Shown piece after piece: positions 4,287-6,399 of a stretch of DNA of 6,399 nucleotides (its first letter is position 1; each line of letters begins with the position of its first letter). Below the pieces are notes generated by a model, which saw only the letters and a program-made list of their open reading frames with translations, was not told where the DNA came from and ran no database searches. Position numbers and translations under genes: made by a program. Origin of the DNA: Treponema sp. (GTDB lineage: Bacteria > Spirochaetota > Spirochaetia > Treponematales > Treponemataceae); contig JAILQA010000086.1 in NCBI GenBank assembly GCA_024699205.1, positions 1 to 6,399 of the forward strand, read 5' to 3'.

Positions 4287-6399
4287 TTAAAATTACTCCT
4301 ACAGCTATTATAGAAAAAGGTACAATTACAAAAAGAATGATATATGAAATCAGTCTAAAGGTATTAAAACTGGCAAGGTCTGTGACTTTGTAAAGGCTTG
4401 TGTCACGGCTGCTTCGGCTTTGCAGGGCTGCAAGTTCTTCTTCTCCATTGAGTTTTAAAAGAGCATTTGTAAGGAACTCAAAGTTACGGTAATCTCCGTT
4501 TTCTCCGCCTATGTAGCCGTTCATAAGTGAAGTTGCAAAATACTGGTCAGAAATTACAATGATATGAGAGTTTTGTGTGCTTTCAAGGTTATAAAGTCCT
4601 TTAAGAGGACCTGTGATTTCAGCTCCAAGAGTAAGGCTTCCTTTAGGTGCTGATGGGGATTTTGAAGCATTTTCTATTATAAAAGGATTAGTTTCTATAA
4701 GTTTTTCGGGGCTTTGAGAATCAATTTCATAATAATATGCGGCTGGACTTGTAAAAAGATACGGCTTTACATTTACGTTTTCACCGGTAATTGTAAGCGG
4801 ACTTGCCCAGAAAAGTGTCATTCCAAGACTTGTGTTTTCTTGTGGCAAAAGACTTATCCAAAGTGGATAATTTATCAGTTTTGTCTGATTATTATCATCT
4901 GCATACATAGTGATTCTTGCACAGGAAATATCTGCGGCAATTGAATTTTCAAAAGTAAGACCCCAGTGTTCTGCAAGTTCTATAAGGTTTGTCTTTTTGG
5001 CATTTGTAAGATTCCAGCTGTTTTCTATATCAGTTACAAAGGGACTTATTGCAAAAAGTGCAGCCCCCCGCCCGCTTAATATATAATCTTCTATGGCAAT
5101 TGCTTCTTCAATTTTGATTTCGCCATCTCCAAAGACAAGAAGCGGTCCATTACTATGTGAAAGCTGATCTGCAAAAGATGGATTTTCAATATATAGTGGA
5201 TTACATTCAAAGCCTTGAGACTGCAGCCAGGGAATTACATAAGAGTAATCTTCTGAAAGACTAAGGCCATTTCCGGCTACAATATTTACAGTGCGGCTGT
5301 TTCCTGAAAGCAGATGTCGCAGGCGACCATCTAAATCATATTCGAGTGTATTTGCTGCCATGGTAAAAGGAATTGTTTCTGCATTTCCTTCACATTCAAT
5401 TATAATTGCAGAATAAACTGTAAGGAACTCGGTTGAAGTGCCTGAAACTGTTCGCAGCTGCTGGCTTGCAATTCCGTAATTTTCAAGCATTGTACGCGAC
5501 TGGCTGTCTTTATCAGGGTCTTTTATAATAAGACTGATTTTACGATTTAGGTTTGAATATTCAGTAAGAAAATCAGCTACATCCCGAATCTGAGGATAAA
5601 GCTTTGCAATGCTTGAAGAACGGTAATATGTGATTTTTACAGGGCTTTCTATACGGTCGGTAAGGCTTTTTGTATATTTTGAAATTGAATATGTGCGGTT
5701 TTTAGAAAAATCTATGCGTTTATACCAGCGGTTTGCATTTAGCATAAGGAGTAAGCTTATCAGAATAAGCAGAATATTGCGGATTTTAAGATTTTTAGAA
5801 AATTGTCTGCCCTTTTTTTTGTCTTCAACAAAATTGCTAAGAAAAATAAAAAGTGCTGTAAGGCCGCAGAACCAGAAAATATCGCGGCTATCAAAAATAC
5901 CTTTTCCTGCGGCATCAAAATGCCAGGCAAAACTTAGGCTGCGGGCAAGACTTGTTAGTGCTGACGGAAGATTTACGTATACTGCAAAAAGATGAGCGCT
6001 GTTAAAAATTGCAAGTACAAGTGCACTTATAATAAGGCTTGAAACCTTGTTTGAAATGGCTGTCTGAATAAAAGTGCAGAGAGAAATTACAGCTGCACCA
6101 TAAAAAAAGAGGCACAAAAAGCTTGTAAAAATCTGTCCGCCATCTGTAGTTCCAAAAAGATTTACTACAAGAATGGCTGGAATCATTAATACAATTTGAA
6201 TTGAAAAAAGAACCAGGTGTGTGAGCCAGCTTATAAACATTCTTTGAAGGCTTGAACGCGGAATAAAATCATCATAAACCGACAAACTCTGTTTATAACA
6301 TAGAGCTGGCACTGCAATTATGCTGATGTAAAGGACTACAGAAAAAAACAAAATCATGTCTGTAGTTCCGCTTACTGTAAAAAACTGCTGTCGGATAAA
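4267..6399 (-). CDS. Fused ABC-2 permease (GldF-like) and GldG-like extracytoplasmic domain, 5' end outside window
   Basis: The frame stays open to the right edge: 14 codons (FIRQQFFTVSGTTD) precede the ATG at 6357 and look like native GldF-type permease sequence, so that ATG is internal and the gene starts beyond the window. 710 residues are visible. Counting from the edge: permease helices near 15-35, 55-82, 90-115, 119-143 and 173-190, with HFDAAGKGIFDSRD (160-173) before the last, as in Gld-type ABC-2 permeases. A Lys-rich linker (194-197) follows, then a helix (204-220), then the GldG-like soluble region (about 225-680; RIDFSKNRTYSISKYT near 228-243, and FGDGEIKIEEAIAIEDYILSGRG near 423-445). 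A C-terminal helix (683-706) re-anchors the protein. The family exports or energises envelope processes; in Bacteroidetes Gld proteins serve gliding, but in other bacteria the substrate is unknown. Separate gldF and gldG genes are fused here. An ATPase gene is expected just outside. The fused architecture is clear; the function is inferred. Confidence 0.88.
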   Translation of the reverse strand, partial: FIRQQFFTVSGTTDMILFFSVVLYISIIAVPALCYKQSLSVYDDFIPRSSLQRMFISWLTHLVLFSIQIVLMIPAILVVNLFGTTDGGQIFTSFLCLFFYGAAVISLCTFIQTAISNKVSSLIISALVLAIFNSAHLFAVYVNLPSALTSLARSLSFAWHFDAAGKGIFDSRDIFWFCGLTALFIFLSNFVEDKKKGRQFSKNLKIRNILLILISLLLMLNANRWYKRIDFSKNRTYSISKYTKSLTDRIESPVKITYYRSSSIAKLYPQIRDVADFLTEYSNLNRKISLIIKDPDKDSQSRTMLENYGIASQQLRTVSGTSTEFLTVYSAIIIECEGNAETIPFTMAANTLEYDLDGRLRHLLSGNSRTVNIVAGNGLSLSEDYSYVIPWLQSQGFECNPLYIENPSFADQLSHSNGPLLVFGDGEIKIEEAIAIEDYILSGRGAALFAISPFVTDIENSWNLTNAKKTNLIELAEHWGLTFENSIAADISCARITMYADDNNQTKLINYPLWISLLPQENTSLGMTLFWASPLTITGENVNVKPYLFTSPAAYYYEIDSQSPEKLIETNPFIIENASKSPSAPKGSLTLGAEITGPLKGLYNLESTQNSHIIVISDQYFATSLMNGYIGGENGDYRNFEFLTNALLKLNGEEELAALQSRSSRDTSLYKVTDLASFNTFRLISYIILFVIVPFSIIAVGVILNVRKEK
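4296..4300 (-). promoter_or_regulatory. Ribosome binding site of the DUF4340 gene
   Basis: AGGAG on the minus strand, 9 bases before the ATG at 4284-4286 and located inside the last codons of the upstream permease-GldG fusion gene. It supports the overlapping start. Confidence 0.65.
5812..5818 (-). other. A AAA AAG slippery heptamer, possible programmed -1 frameshift site
   Basis: The minus strand has eight A then GGG, read in frame as AAA AAA AAG GGC. The last seven bases fit the X XXY YYZ form A AAA AAG used by dnaX. A -1 slip gives GGG CAG ACA ATT TTC and then TAA (5797-5795), ending the protein right after the permease half. No upstream Shine-Dalgarno-like stimulator is seen. The only nearby hairpin (GCTTAT/ATAAGC, 5755-5770) lies about 40 bases downstream, further than usual. 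Confidence 0.25.

Noticed and set aside
5630..5995. Open plus-strand frame of about 120 codons opposite the permease-GldG gene
   Set aside because: It is antisense to a well-supported coding region, has no ribosome site or recognisable domain, and its Arg/Leu/Ser-rich composition is what a reversed coding strand produces. The same applies to the shorter plus-strand frames at 1076-1279, 1887-2078, 3931-4146 and 4714-4944.
6355..6357. ATG at 6355-6357 as the true start of the permease-GldG gene
   Set aside because: The frame continues open upstream to the window edge with residues typical of this permease family, and no Shine-Dalgarno precedes this ATG.

Overview
This window reads as an ordinary piece of chromosome from an A+T-rich, double-membrane bacterium. 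A Treponema-like spirochaete is the best guess, based on the style of the PilZ protein, the low-GC codon use and the gene combination. That assignment is inference, not proof. There are six protein genes, five on the minus strand and one on the plus strand. I see no RNA genes, CRISPR arrays, insertion sequences or prophage genes.

Right side (3360-6399, minus strand): this is the end of an operon for a Gld-type ABC exporter system. The first gene runs off the right edge. It fuses an ABC-2 type membrane permease (GldF-like) to a large extracytoplasmic GldG-like domain. It overlaps by 20 bases a gene for a single-pass DUF4340 protein, the usual companion of such transporters. The ATPase gene is not in the window and would be expected just beyond the right edge.

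Middle (2728-3390, plus strand): a lone gene for a CPBP-family (CAAX protease/bacteriocin-processing type) intramembrane protease, with all three catalytic motifs intact. Its 3' end overlaps the DUF4340 gene by 31 bases in convergent orientation. Its 5' end faces the PilZ gene across a 43-base gap that holds a palindromic -10 element usable in both directions.

Left side (1-2684, minus strand): a compact second operon. It starts with a membrane-anchored cyclic-di-GMP receptor (YcgR-like domain plus PilZ domain, with a long disordered Ala/Ser/Glu-rich tail). Next comes an exported helical protein with HEAT-like repeats. Last is the N-terminus of a protein that resembles ComEC/Rec2, the DNA-uptake channel, cut by the left edge. 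Spacing is tight (24 bases, then a 10-base overlap), so co-transcription and translational coupling are likely.

No complete novel defence or mobile system is visible. The points most worth a second look are a dnaX-type slippery heptamer placed exactly between the permease and GldG halves of the fusion, the shared divergent promoter with a near-leaderless protease mRNA, and the linkage of a c-di-GMP receptor to a putative ComEC gene.
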